A stretch of 64,000 nucleotides of DNA, from positions 6,241-70,240 of the forward strand of contig JBEKQP010000002.1 in NCBI GenBank assembly GCA_049519595.1, given 5' to 3'. The position numbers and the translations under genes are program-made. Below, piece by piece: positions 24,523-32,863 of this stretch (the first letter of the stretch is position 1; every line of letters begins with the position of its first letter). Source of the DNA: CAWBRT01 sp049519595 (GTDB lineage: Bacteria > Acidobacteriota > Terriglobia > Terriglobales > Acidobacteriaceae). Below the pieces are notes generated by a model, which did no database searches, was not told the origin of the DNA, and saw nothing but the letters and a program-made list of their open reading frames with translations.

Positions 24523-26584
24523 GAAACCCGCAGTCGCGCCGAAAGGGCATGCCGCCGACTGGGTTCTTCCGGCCGCCACCGTGGGCCTCGTATTTGTCAT
24601 GCTGATCCCGCTTCCGGCTCTCTTGCTCGATCTGCTGCTGGCCCTCAGCATCACCGCTTCGGTGCTGGTATTGCTGGCCGCCGTGCATATCCTGCGTCCG
24701 GTACAATTCTCGGTTTTCCCAAGCCTGCTGCTGCTGCTGACGCTGTTCCGGTTGTCGCTGAACCTGGCGAGCAGCCGCCGGATTCTGCTGCACGGCAGCG
24801 AAGGAGCGAGCGCCGCCGGCAGCGTGATTGAAGCCTTTGGGCAGTTCGTGGTGGGCGGCAACTACGTTGTCGGTTTCGTACTTTTCCTGGCGCTGATTGC
24901 GATCCAGTTTCTGGTTGTCAGCCACGGCGCGGTGCGCACCGCCGAGGTCACGGCGCGCTTTACGCTCGACGCAATGCCGGGAAAGCAGATGGCCATCGAT
25001 GCCGACCTGAACGCCGGAATCATCGATGAAACGCAGGCGCGTATCCGCCGCGAAGACGTTACCCACGAAGCTGAATTCTACGGCGCCATGGACGGCGCGG
25101 CGCGATTCAACCAGCGCGACGCGATGGCAACCATTCTGATCACGGCGATCAACATCATCGCGGGATTTTTGATCGGAATTTTCCAGTTCGGCATTCCGCT
25201 GACGGAGGCCCTAAAGACCTATACGGTTCTGACCGTGGGCGATGGCCTGGTAACGATGATTCCTTCGCTGCTGGTCTCGGTGGGAGGCGGCATCGTGCTG
25301 ACTCGCGCCTCTTCGCGCAGTTCGCTGGGAAGCGATTTGCAGCAACAATTGTTTTCCAACGCTCGAGTGCTGTGGATCGCCGCTGCCGTCATCCTCTCTT
25401 TGGCGCTGATTCCCGGCCTGCCAAAGCTCACTTTCTGCTGCATCTCCGGTGGGGCCGCTCTGCTTGCCAAGCGGCTGTCAAAGCAAGAAACGGTGCCGAA
25501 GGCCGCGGCCAGTGATCCGAATGCGCCGGGAAGCTCCACAACCGGCGCCGCGCAGGAGGCTCTGGAGTCATTGTTGGCACTCGACGAATTAAGTCTTGAG
25601 GTCGGTTATGGTCTGGTTCCCCTGGTTGACGCCAAGCAGGGCGGCCAACTGCTGCAGCGCGTGCGTTCCCTGCGCAAGCATCTGGCCGTGCAATTGGGAT
25701 TCATCGTCCCCCCGGTCCACATTACCGACAATTTGCGATTGAAGCCGCGGGAATACGTGGTGTACCTGCGTGGAGTCGAGATCGCGCGCTGGGAGATGCG
25801 GGAGGGCTGCATGCTTGCGATCAGTTCTGATCCAACCCCTCCGCAATTGTCCGGCACGGATACACGCGAGCCGGCCTTTGGAGTTCCCGCGAAATGGATC
25901 TCCGCTTCGGCTCAGGATGCGGCCCGTGCGGCGGGATACGCGGTCGTGGATCAAACGTCGGTTTTGGCGACGCACCTGGCGGAGCTGATCAAGCAGCACG
26001 CGCACGAGTTGCTCTCCCGGCACGAGACCAAGCGGCTGGTCGATCGCCTCAGCGAAAGCCATCCCAAGTTGCTCGAGGAACTAATTCCGAAGTTGTTGTC
26101 GCTCGGAGAAGTGCAGAAAGTTTTGCAGCAACTGTTGCGCGAACAGGTTTCGATTCGCGATTTGGGGACCATTCTGGAAACGCTGGTTGAGATTGCGCCA
26201 GCCAGCAAGCATCCCGTGGTGCTGGTGGAAACGGCACGTCAGGCGCTGGGGCGTGGGTTGGTCCGTCCGCTGCTGAACGAAGATGGCAATCTCAAGGTGG
26301 TAACCGTCGACGCCTCGCTGGAGGAAGAGCTGGCGCGGTCGTTCCAGCCGCAAATGCCCTCCTCGACCGCTTTACAGCCGTCGTTCGTGCGCCGCGTACT
26401 GGATTGCCTGAAGGGGATGATGGGAGAGCAGGTCACGATGGCGACTCCGATCCTGCTCTGCGGCTCTCCCGCACGTTTTCATCTCCGTCGTTTGCTGGAA
26501 CCATTTTTACCGAAAGTCGTGGTGCTATCGCCGGGCGAGATCCCCCCGATCGTGCAAGTGCAGTCCATTGGAATCGTGAAATGA
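24512..26584 (+). CDS. flhA: Flagellar export platform protein FlhA
   Basis: A 690-residue protein with about eight membrane spans (residues 15-315) and a large cytoplasmic ring domain that docks chaperone-cargo complexes. Seen: the family signature FTLDAMPGKQMAIDADLNAG with the following RRxxV segment in the loop between spans, and the C-terminal domain carrying RHETKRLVDRLSESHPKL. The ATG at 24512 lies inside flhB. No flhF or flhG gene follows, unlike many polar flagellates; fliA comes next. Confidence 0.96.
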   Translation: MAAKKPAVAPKGHAADWVLPAATVGLVFVMLIPLPALLLDLLLALSITASVLVLLAAVHILRPVQFSVFPSLLLLLTLFRLSLNLASSRRILLHGSEGASAAGSVIEAFGQFVVGGNYVVGFVLFLALIAIQFLVVSHGAVRTAEVTARFTLDAMPGKQMAIDADLNAGIIDETQARIRREDVTHEAEFYGAMDGAARFNQRDAMATILITAINIIAGFLIGIFQFGIPLTEALKTYTVLTVGDGLVTMIPSLLVSVGGGIVLTRASSRSSLGSDLQQQLFSNARVLWIAAAVILSLALIPGLPKLTFCCISGGAALLAKRLSKQETVPKAAASDPNAPGSSTTGAAQEALESLLALDELSLEVGYGLVPLVDAKQGGQLLQRVRSLRKHLAVQLGFIVPPVHITDNLRLKPREYVVYLRGVEIARWEMREGCMLAISSDPTPPQLSGTDTREPAFGVPAKWISASAQDAARAAGYAVVDQTSVLATHLAELIKQHAHELLSRHETKRLVDRLSESHPKLLEELIPKLLSLGEVQKVLQQLLREQVSIRDLGTILETLVEIAPASKHPVVLVETARQALGRGLVRPLLNEDGNLKVVTVDASLEEELARSFQPQMPSSTALQPSFVRRVLDCLKGMMGEQVTMATPILLCGSPARFHLRRLLEPFLPKVVVLSPGEIPPIVQVQSIGIVK

Positions 26585-26609
26585 ATTCGAAAGCGTGAGG
26601 CAAAATCAG

Positions 26610-27428
26610 ATGACGCCAGCCAAACGTGCTTACACCGAGTCTGCCCTACCGGAAGAAGAACGAAATCAGGCTTTAATGGAACACCTGCCGCAGGTTCGCT
26701 ACATCGCGAGGCACATCCACGACCGCCTGCCCCAACACGTTTCCGTCGAGGATATGGTGCACGCAGGAATCCTCGGTCTGATCGACGCTTTACAGAAGTA
26801 CGACGGAAGCAAGAACGTACAGTTCAAAACCTATGCCAAATTCCGCATACGCGGCGCCATACTCGACAGCCTGCGCGAATTGGACTGGGGGCCTCGCGAC
26901 CTGCGGCGCAAAGCCCGCCGCTTGGAAGAGGCAGCGAGCCGTCTGGGCAGCGAACTGGGGCGCTCGGCCAGCGAACAGGAACTTGCCGACGAATTTGGCG
27001 TCAGCTTACAGGAGTTTCAGCACATGCTGAGCGAATTGGAGGGGCTCGATCTCGGCACCTTGCAAATCGAGTCCGGCGAGAACGGACGCCAGGAGGACTT
27101 GTGCGAGTACCTGCCGGGTGACCCGGACGAGAGCCCTTATTTGCTCTGCCTGCGCTCGGAGATGAAGGAGATGCTCGCCCACGCGATCGGCGAACTCTCT
27201 GAAAGAGAACAGCAGGTACTCTCCCTTTACTACTACGAAGAGCTCACCATGAAGGAGATCGGCGTCGTACTCAGTATCGGCGAATCGCGCGTTTCGCAAA
27301 TTCACTCGCTGGCGATTGTCCGGCTTCGCACTCGACTACAGGAAACGCTTACGGCAAAGGCCGTGCCGGCCCGGTTGCAGGCAGGGGTTATGGAATCGGC
27401 CATGGGGGGAATGTGGAAAAGGTCCTGA
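26610..27428 (+). CDS. fliA: Flagellar sigma factor FliA (sigma-28)
   Basis: A 272-residue sigma-28 factor for late flagellar genes. Seen: region 2 (VEDMVHAGILGLIDALQKYD, then FKTYAKFRIRGAILDSLREL), region 3 (SEQELADEFGVSLQEF) and region 4 with its HTH (ELTMKEIGVVLSIGESRVSQ). Start ATG 26610 is behind GTGAGG; an in-frame GTG at 26595 is less likely. Two good sigma-28 promoters in this window (before fliC and flgM) are its likely targets, with FlgM as anti-sigma factor. Its last 16 bases overlap fliM. Confidence 0.95.
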   Translation: MTPAKRAYTESALPEEERNQALMEHLPQVRYIARHIHDRLPQHVSVEDMVHAGILGLIDALQKYDGSKNVQFKTYAKFRIRGAILDSLRELDWGPRDLRRKARRLEEAASRLGSELGRSASEQELADEFGVSLQEFQHMLSELEGLDLGTLQIESGENGRQEDLCEYLPGDPDESPYLLCLRSEMKEMLAHAIGELSEREQQVLSLYYYEELTMKEIGVVLSIGESRVSQIHSLAIVRLRTRLQETLTAKAVPARLQAGVMESAMGGMWKRS

Positions 27429-28399
27429 ACCAGGAAGAAATTGATGCCATGTTCCGCGCCGCGCGTGGCGCAACCGACGCAGCCGCCCCTGCGCAGCAGG
27501 TGAAGTACTACGCGTGGGATCTTCAGCAGGCAGGGCAAATCAAAAAGGAGCAGGTCAGGGCAATCAGTATGTTGCACGAGGGCTTCGCCCGCACTCTGAC
27601 CCATTCGCTCGGCGCTTACCTGCGGGTGGTTTTTGAAGCCAACGTAGTCTCGGTCGAGCAGCTTACGTTTCGCGAGTTTCTCTCTCGGATTCCCGATCTC
27701 GCGTACTCGGCGTCTTTCATGGTCAATCCGATGGGCGTGGCGGGGGTGATGGTGCTGGACCTTTCGCTCACCTTCCCGATCATCGATCTGCTGCTGGGCG
27801 GAAGTGGAACGGCGGAGCAGGAGCCTCGCGAGATCACCGAAATCGAGGAACAAATTCTGGAAGGGGTGGTGCAGATTCTATGCCGGGAGCTGGAAACCGC
27901 ATGGCAATCGTTGGGCCTGCAATTCGTCTCCGAGCAACGCCTTCAACCGGCGCAGTTACAGCGCTTGATGCCGCCTAACGAAAAAGCCTTGGCGCTCAGT
28001 TTCGAAATTAAAATGCCGGCATCGCGCGGAATGTTGAACGTGATTTTCCCCGCCGTAGTTTCCAACGCTCTGCTGCGCAAACTCTCGCGCGAGGTTGCCT
28101 ACCAGAGACCGCACGGCTCAGCCGTCACTGACAAGTTGCTGCGCTCGCGCATCCAGGAGTGTCCGTTCACGGTCGAGTTGGACGCGACTTCCATTTCGGT
28201 TCCCGTGTCGGCACTACTGAAACTCCGGCCCGGCGATGTGTTGCGACTGCAGCATTCCGTCCGTCAGGTTCCTAAACTGGTGGTCACCGGCCAGGAAATA
28301 TTCGAGGCCATGCCAGCCAGAATGGGGGCTACGCGCGCCGCTCAGGTGGTACGCGCGATTGAGTCGCCCGCGGAAACTTCCGCCGGAGTACGGCCATGA
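27413..28399 (+). CDS. fliM: Flagellar motor switch protein FliM
   Basis: A 328-residue C-ring protein. Seen: the CheY-binding N-terminus VLNQEEIDAMF, a CheC-like middle domain starting around LTHSLGAYLRVVFEAN, with the family segment NPMGVAGVMVLDLSLTFPIIDLLLGG (positions about 103-128) and a C-terminal SpoA domain (VPVSALLKLRPGDVLRL). It starts with GTG 27413 right after a GGGGGGA ribosome-binding site and overlaps fliA. It overlaps the next gene by four bases. An intact CheY-binding peptide fits the cheY gene downstream. Confidence 0.95.
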   Translation: MEKVLNQEEIDAMFRAARGATDAAAPAQQVKYYAWDLQQAGQIKKEQVRAISMLHEGFARTLTHSLGAYLRVVFEANVVSVEQLTFREFLSRIPDLAYSASFMVNPMGVAGVMVLDLSLTFPIIDLLLGGSGTAEQEPREITEIEEQILEGVVQILCRELETAWQSLGLQFVSEQRLQPAQLQRLMPPNEKALALSFEIKMPASRGMLNVIFPAVVSNALLRKLSREVAYQRPHGSAVTDKLLRSRIQECPFTVELDATSISVPVSALLKLRPGDVLRLQHSVRQVPKLVVTGQEIFEAMPARMGATRAAQVVRAIESPAETSAGVRP

Positions 28400-29235
28400 C
28401 CACACCTGCGAACCCCGGTCCCGTCGACCTGTTCCGCGGGTCTCTACTTAGCGCCTTTGGAGACGTTATTTCGCAGGTGTCCGGACACCCGTGGAAGATT
28501 GAACCGGCTCAGACCGAGGCGGCGGAAGCGGAAGTGGAGGTCGGGTTCGATTGTCGAGGATCGGTACACGGGCCGTTTTCCTTCCGCATGTCCGTTGCTG
28601 CCGCGGTTCGCCTCGCCAAATTGCTCACCTGCGAACCCATGCCTGAAAACGTCGCGGAGCTGAGCGCCGACGACCGCGAGGCGCTCGATGAACTGCTGCG
28701 GCAAGTGGTCGGGATCGCAGCCACCAGATCGGAAACGAATCTTGGCAAGCTTGAACTGGCGTTCATCGGCCCCTCGACGACAGCGCAGGACGGAGAGCAT
28801 TTCCCATTCTCGGCTGCCGCGGGGAGCGAGACGCTTCAACTTCAGATCTGTATCGGCAAGGATCTGGGTGAGTCGTTGGCGTCGGCCGCAAGCGAGTCGA
28901 AAGACGCCGAGGTCAGTGCGGTGGCGCTGCCGTCTGTCACTCCGCCCGGCGCATTGACCCAGGCGGCGATCCGGGACGGAAATCTCGAACTGTTATGGGA
29001 TGTCGCGCTCTCGCTGACGCTCCGTTTCGGGCAGCGCGAACTGTTGCTGAAGGAAATTCTGGAGCTGAGTCCCGGAGCTGTAATCGAACTTGACCGGCAA
29101 GTCGACGAGCCGGTCGATTTGCTCCTCGACCGCAAAGTCATCGCACGCGGCGAGGTCGTGATTGTGGATGGAAACTATGGTTTGCGGGTGACCGAAGTCG
29201 CATCCGCAGCCGAAAAACTGGCGTGTCTTCCCTGA
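28396..29235 (+). CDS. fliN: FliN/FliY-like switch protein
   Basis: A 279-residue protein with a C-terminal SpoA domain (LLLKEILELSPGAVIELDRQVDEPVDLLLD, cited here in parts: LSPGAVIEL and EPVDLLLD) and an N-terminal CheC/CheX-like region containing LSADDREALDELLRQVVGI. This two-part layout resembles Bacillus FliY more than the short enterobacterial FliN. It should form the lower C ring with FliM. Whether the N-terminal domain dephosphorylates CheY-P is uncertain, since I cannot identify a clear ExxN pair. Start ATG 28396 overlaps fliM. Confidence 0.85.
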   Translation: MTTPANPGPVDLFRGSLLSAFGDVISQVSGHPWKIEPAQTEAAEAEVEVGFDCRGSVHGPFSFRMSVAAAVRLAKLLTCEPMPENVAELSADDREALDELLRQVVGIAATRSETNLGKLELAFIGPSTTAQDGEHFPFSAAAGSETLQLQICIGKDLGESLASAASESKDAEVSAVALPSVTPPGALTQAAIRDGNLELLWDVALSLTLRFGQRELLLKEILELSPGAVIELDRQVDEPVDLLLDRKVIARGEVVIVDGNYGLRVTEVASAAEKLACLP

Positions 29236-29244
29236 AGGATGATT

Positions 29245-30138
29245 ATGCAATGGAAAGTACCCTATGGGCGGATGTTCCGTCTGCTGAAACCCATGACTCA
29301 AACCTGCGCAGGAACCGAATGCAGCAGACACTATCCCCTGATGAATGGCTGGATACAACGGGACGAAGGCCTGCACACTCAGGATGGCGACTGGTTCTGC
29401 TCGCCCGCGTGCTTCGAGCGGGGCATGACGCTCCGCTTGGCGCAACTGCCGACCTCACAGCGGCCACCGAGAACGAACCGCATTCCGTTGGGGCTGCTGC
29501 TTCATAAGCGCGGGGTGATCACAACCGAGCAGCTCAACCTGGCTCTGGACGAGCATCGCAGCAGCGGGATGAAACTGGGGGAATGCTTGCGGCGGAAATA
29601 CGGCATCCCGGAAAGTGAGATAGCCGGTGCAATAGCGGCGCAGTGGTCCTGCCCAACCTTCCCAGCCTCGGAGATCGCTCCGGTATGGTTAGGTGTTCTC
29701 CCGCTACGCTTGATTGAACGTTACCGAATCCTGCCGGTCCGGTTGATCGAGCCCACCAGGCAGCTGTTTGTGGGTTGCGCGGAACGTGTGCCCTACGACG
29801 TCCTGTATGCCATAGAAAAGATGTTGGAATTGCGAACCGAACCCTGCATTATCAGCGACTCTGCTTTCACCTCCCAGCTCCGGCAGCACAGCAATGACAC
29901 GGTGGAGAATGACATTGTAGTGGAAAGCCTGACATCCCCGGCGGAAGTGGCGCGCATGACACGCAACTACGCGCAACAGTTGCAGGCGGATGAAGTTCGC
30001 TATGTGCTCTGTGGAAGTTACGTCTGGCTTCGCGTGCACGGGCGGCGCCATCGCATGAATCTGCTCTATCGTCCTTGGGGCGCGGCGGCGATACTCAGTC
30101 CCATGGATCTACGGACAACGCCCGTGCTCAACACCTGA
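29245..30138 (+). CDS. Stand-alone MshEN-domain protein with Cys-rich N-terminus
   Basis: A 297-residue protein not normally part of flagellar operons. Seen: an N-terminal Cys pattern (CAGTEC near residue 21 and WFCSPAC near residue 51), likely a zinc site. It is followed by the two-repeat MshEN pattern known from type II secretion and MshE ATPases: LGLLLHKRGVITTEQLNLAL then KLGECLRRKYGIPESEI...AAQ. MshEN domains in that family bind cyclic di-GMP. The ATPase part is absent. It follows fliN and starts at ATG 29245 behind GAAGGA (ATG 29239 possible). A c-di-GMP-linked role in motor control is inference. Confidence 0.75.
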   Translation: MQWKVPYGRMFRLLKPMTQTCAGTECSRHYPLMNGWIQRDEGLHTQDGDWFCSPACFERGMTLRLAQLPTSQRPPRTNRIPLGLLLHKRGVITTEQLNLALDEHRSSGMKLGECLRRKYGIPESEIAGAIAAQWSCPTFPASEIAPVWLGVLPLRLIERYRILPVRLIEPTRQLFVGCAERVPYDVLYAIEKMLELRTEPCIISDSAFTSQLRQHSNDTVENDIVVESLTSPAEVARMTRNYAQQLQADEVRYVLCGSYVWLRVHGRRHRMNLLYRPWGAAAILSPMDLRTTPVLNT

Positions 30139-30152
30139 CCTGCAGGATGAGG

Positions 30153-30181
30153 GTAGGCCGGATTCGCGCAAGGTATGCCCC
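30153..30181 (+). repeat. Dispersed repeat, copy A
   Basis: GTAGGCCGGATTCGCGCAAGG continues with TATGCCCC. Related copies occur at 38545-38573 (minus strand), 53470-53488 and 59421-59444. Each sits just outside or at the very end of a gene. Confidence 0.5.
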
Positions 30182-30234
30182 GCGAAGCAGCCCGATGGAG
30201 ATCGCTAAACGCAGACCGATTGTGAACTTGCTCT

Positions 30235-30261
30235 AAAGCCCGCGCCAGCCGCTGCCGATGA
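30235..30261 (+). promoter_or_regulatory. Weak sigma-28-like element before the HDOD gene
   Basis: TAAA at 30234-30237 and GCCGATGA at 30254-30261 are separated by 16 bases (optimum 15) with one -10 mismatch. If real, the transcript would start near 30268, which agrees with translation from ATG 30276. Confidence 0.3.
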
Positions 30262-30275
30262 TGTCAGGGAGCGAC

Positions 30276-31013
30276 ATGCGTGGCGGCTACCAACCCGTAC
30301 GGTTTCCCGGCAATCCAGACGAGGACGCAGTCCTGCAGGAACTGGAGCGCTTGGAATTCTCACCGGCCCGGCTCCCATTGAGCGAGACCAATCTGCGGAA
30401 GTTCTCCAGCCTACTGCATGCGCCAATCTTGGAATTAGATCGCATTGCCACGAGCGTCGAGCACGATCCGCTGCTGGCAGTCGGGGTTTTGCGGCTCGTG
30501 GCCGATGAATTGGCCGGTGTCGACTCAATCCGCATCTCCGATTGCATCGTTATCGCCGGACGCATACGGCTGCTTGCGCTTGCCGAGTCAACGAACTCCG
30601 CACCCGTCGGCATTTCCGCAATTGACGACTTCACGGCGCGCTCGCGTATTTTCTCCCTGATTGCTTCACGCCTGGCGGCTGCTGCCAGTACTGTCGATCC
30701 CGCCGCTGCCCGGCTCGCCGGTTTGCTTCACGCCCTCGGAGAGCTGCCAATCCTGCTGTCGGGAGGCACCATCGACCATTACTCGCCGGCCGCGATTGCA
30801 GGTTGGGGCAAGAGGCTGGCCGCAAGCTGGCATCTGCCTGCAGCTCTCGTCAGCGCCATCGCCGCCTACGATACGCGGGGATGCGACAGCTCGCCCGATC
30901 CCATGCGACTGATCATCGGCGCAGCCCGTCACTTGATGAGTTGCCAGGTAGTTGAAAACGCACTGTGCGCTGTGGTCTCGATCGACGGTGGGAAGAGAAA
31001 AGTGAAGCGGTAA
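30276..31013 (+). CDS. Degenerate HDOD-domain protein
   Basis: A 245-residue protein related to HDOD signalling proteins. Seen: the early HDOD strand pattern (HDPLLAVGVLRLVADEL, the equivalent of xDPxLxxRVLxxxNS), then LAGLLHALGELPILL where active relatives have LLHDIG. The metal-ligand Asp is therefore replaced by Ala, as in many HDOD proteins that lack phosphohydrolase activity. ATG 30276 has AGGGAG four bases upstream; ATGs at 30258 and 30261 are alternatives. It lies between the MshEN gene and cheY, and an intact HDOD gene follows motB, so a role in flagellar signalling is plausible. Confidence 0.7.
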   Translation: MRGGYQPVRFPGNPDEDAVLQELERLEFSPARLPLSETNLRKFSSLLHAPILELDRIATSVEHDPLLAVGVLRLVADELAGVDSIRISDCIVIAGRIRLLALAESTNSAPVGISAIDDFTARSRIFSLIASRLAAAASTVDPAAARLAGLLHALGELPILLSGGTIDHYSPAAIAGWGKRLAASWHLPAALVSAIAAYDTRGCDSSPDPMRLIIGAARHLMSCQVVENALCAVVSIDGGKRKVKR

Positions 31014-31057
31014 AGTGCCAGAGGTTTAGCTGAGGCATGCAAAAAGAGGTGGTCCTG

Positions 31058-31438
31058 ATGAAACCCGTTAAAGCATTGATCGTCGATGACTCATCCGTGA
31101 TGCGGAAGATCGTTGAGCGTTCTCTTCGCCAAGCCGGCATTGAGTTATCAGGAGTAGTCGAAGCCGCCAACGGCGTCGAGGCACTTGCTGTCCTGGGACG
31201 AACCAAAGTGGATTTGATTTTGAGCGATATCAATATGCCGGTCATGGACGGACTGGAGTTCGTCCGGCAGCTTCAGGGAGTCAAAGAGGCGAAGAATATC
31301 CCTGTGGTGATGATTACCACCGAGGGAAGCGAATCCAACGTGATGCAGGCTTTATCACTCGGAGCCAAGGGCTATATACGCAAGCCCTTCACCCCGGACC
31401 AGGTGAAGGAATATGTACTACCGGTCCTGGAGCCATGA
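31058..31438 (+). CDS. cheY: Chemotaxis response regulator CheY
   Basis: A 126-residue single-domain receiver. Seen: acid pair Asp10-Asp11, phosphoacceptor Asp57 in LILSDINMPVMDG, a threonine in MITTEGSE, and the lysine in YIRKPF. ATG 31058 follows AGAGGTGG at good spacing; an ATG at 31037 is in frame but too close to its purine run. It is directly followed by cheX, a CheY-P phosphatase, and upstream lies fliM with a CheY-binding motif. No cheA, cheW or receptor gene is present in the window. Confidence 0.92.
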   Translation: MKPVKALIVDDSSVMRKIVERSLRQAGIELSGVVEAANGVEALAVLGRTKVDLILSDINMPVMDGLEFVRQLQGVKEAKNIPVVMITTEGSESNVMQALSLGAKGYIRKPFTPDQVKEYVLPVLEP

Positions 31439-31439
31439 A

Positions 31440-31928
31440 ATGAAAATAACAGATCCACCGCCAGCCATCGCCATTGACCGCGTGGCTTGGGCGTCGCAAC
31501 TTTGCGTGGGCGCACAGGAAGTGTTCGCGATGATGGTCGGCACGAAATTGTTTCGTTGTCCTGATCCGCAGCCGATGATCGTGCCCGAATTCACGGCGAT
31601 GGTGGGCATGGCTGGTGCAATTTGCGGGGTTTTCACCATCCGTTGCAGCGAATATGCGGCTTCGGCAATTGCCGCCAAGATGCTCGGCATTTCCATTGAA
31701 GAGGCAAGCCAGGAAAAGTGGGATGCCATGGGCGAGGTCTGCAACATGGTGGCTGGGAGTTTCAAGTCCAAGCTTGCCGACGGCGGACAAAACTGCATGC
31801 TTTCGGTCCCAACCGTAATCACCGGCGCCGATTACAAGCTCCGCTCGCTGGCCGATGAAGAATCCATCGAAGTGTGTCTGCAATTCGATGACGAACCGCT
31901 GTGGCTTTCTCTCGAACTGCACAAATAA
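31440..31928 (+). CDS. cheX: CheY-P phosphatase CheX
   Basis: A 162-residue CheX-type phosphatase. Seen: the catalytic pair Glu99 and Asn102 in MGEVCNMVAG (the ExxN motif of CheC/CheX/FliY proteins). The protein carries one such motif, as CheX does, whereas CheC has two. It starts one base after the cheY stop, so the signal-terminating enzyme is made together with its substrate. It is the last gene of the rightward operon and converges on flgL. Confidence 0.88.
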   Translation: MKITDPPPAIAIDRVAWASQLCVGAQEVFAMMVGTKLFRCPDPQPMIVPEFTAMVGMAGAICGVFTIRCSEYAASAIAAKMLGISIEEASQEKWDAMGEVCNMVAGSFKSKLADGGQNCMLSVPTVITGADYKLRSLADEESIEVCLQFDDEPLWLSLELHK

Positions 31929-31938
31929 TCCAGCCGAA

Positions 31939-31961
31939 GCTGAAAATGTGTTTAATTCAGC
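31939..31961. terminator. Possible weak bidirectional hairpin between cheX and flgL
   Basis: GCTGAA at 31939-31944 pairs with TTCAGC at 31956-31961. The stem is short and overlaps the last codons of flgL, so the assignment is weak. Confidence 0.2.
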
Positions 31962-32851
31962 GGCAAGTAGTTCAGCAAGCTTAGGGATTGCGCCTTGGCG
32001 GTCGCTTCCAGCGCCGCCTGTTGCGCCAGCGCAGCCTGCGACATGTCGCTTGCGGCTTTGGTCGGGTCCGCCGCCACCAATTGATTCTCGTTCTGTTGCA
32101 GGTCCACTTTTTCCTGGCCTAGAAAATTTTCTTGCGACGTCAGGCCGCTCAGAGTATTGCCATAGAAAACGCGGGAAGTATTTACCCCATCGAAGGCGTT
32201 TCGCAACTGTTCGGTAGCAGTGCTAATGTCACTTGACGAGCCCGTTTGAAGCGCATTCACGAGCGTTTGCAGGCTAGCGAACACATCCGCCGTTCCGGAG
32301 CCAAACAGTTGGTCTCCCGGCACTGAGGTCGCGACCTGCTGCCCCTCGCCGATCTGGATTTGATTGGTTTGATCGTTGCCGGCGTATTGCACGCCCGAAG
32401 ATGAGTTTGGATCCGTCACGTACGGCGCGGACGACGTTGCCGTCCCTCCAAATAGATAAACACCCTCAAAGGCCGTGTTCGCCAGCGAAAATACCTGATC
32501 CTTGATGTCGCCGACCTGCTGGGCAATGGCTTGGCGGTCGCTGTCTGACAGCGTTCCATCGCCTCCTTCCACTCCCAGTGAAATTGCTTGCGTCAGTTGG
32601 GTAATCACCGAACTCAAGGTCGAATCAGCAGTTGTCATGGTCTGCTGCACAGAATCGATATTTTGCACGTATTGATCGTCAGCCCCGAGAGCAGCGTTAT
32701 TGACCACATCTGCCGCAGCCGCCGCAGGGTCGTCGGATGGGACGTTCACGCGCAGTCCGGTAGCAAGTTGCTCGATTGCGGTCTGCTCCTGGTTTTGCGA
32801 TGCCTGCAAATAAAACAGCATGTCTGTCTGCGTATTAGGATTCACGCGCAT
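31952..32851 (-). CDS. flgL: Hook-filament junction protein FlgL (HAP3)
   Basis: A 299-residue flagellin-like junction protein. Seen: N-terminal helix pattern (QLATGLRVNVPSDDPAAAA, equivalent to the flagellin LSTGLRINSAxDDxA block) and a C-terminal helix rich in Ala/Gln (ALAQQAALEATAKAQSLSLLN). It sits after flgK, the usual order, and should be expressed late under the sigma-28 promoter before flgM. Confidence 0.92.
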   Translation of the reverse strand: MRVNPNTQTDMLFYLQASQNQEQTAIEQLATGLRVNVPSDDPAAAAADVVNNAALGADDQYVQNIDSVQQTMTTADSTLSSVITQLTQAISLGVEGGDGTLSDSDRQAIAQQVGDIKDQVFSLANTAFEGVYLFGGTATSSAPYVTDPNSSSGVQYAGNDQTNQIQIGEGQQVATSVPGDQLFGSGTADVFASLQTLVNALQTGSSSDISTATEQLRNAFDGVNTSRVFYGNTLSGLTSQENFLGQEKVDLQQNENQLVAADPTKAASDMSQAALAQQAALEATAKAQSLSLLNYLPLN

Positions 32852-32863
32852 AGTTATCTCTCG

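Noticed and set aside
30157..30172. A GG-N10-GC match before the degenerate HDOD gene
   Set aside because: It lies inside the dispersed repeat and lacks a TTGC box.
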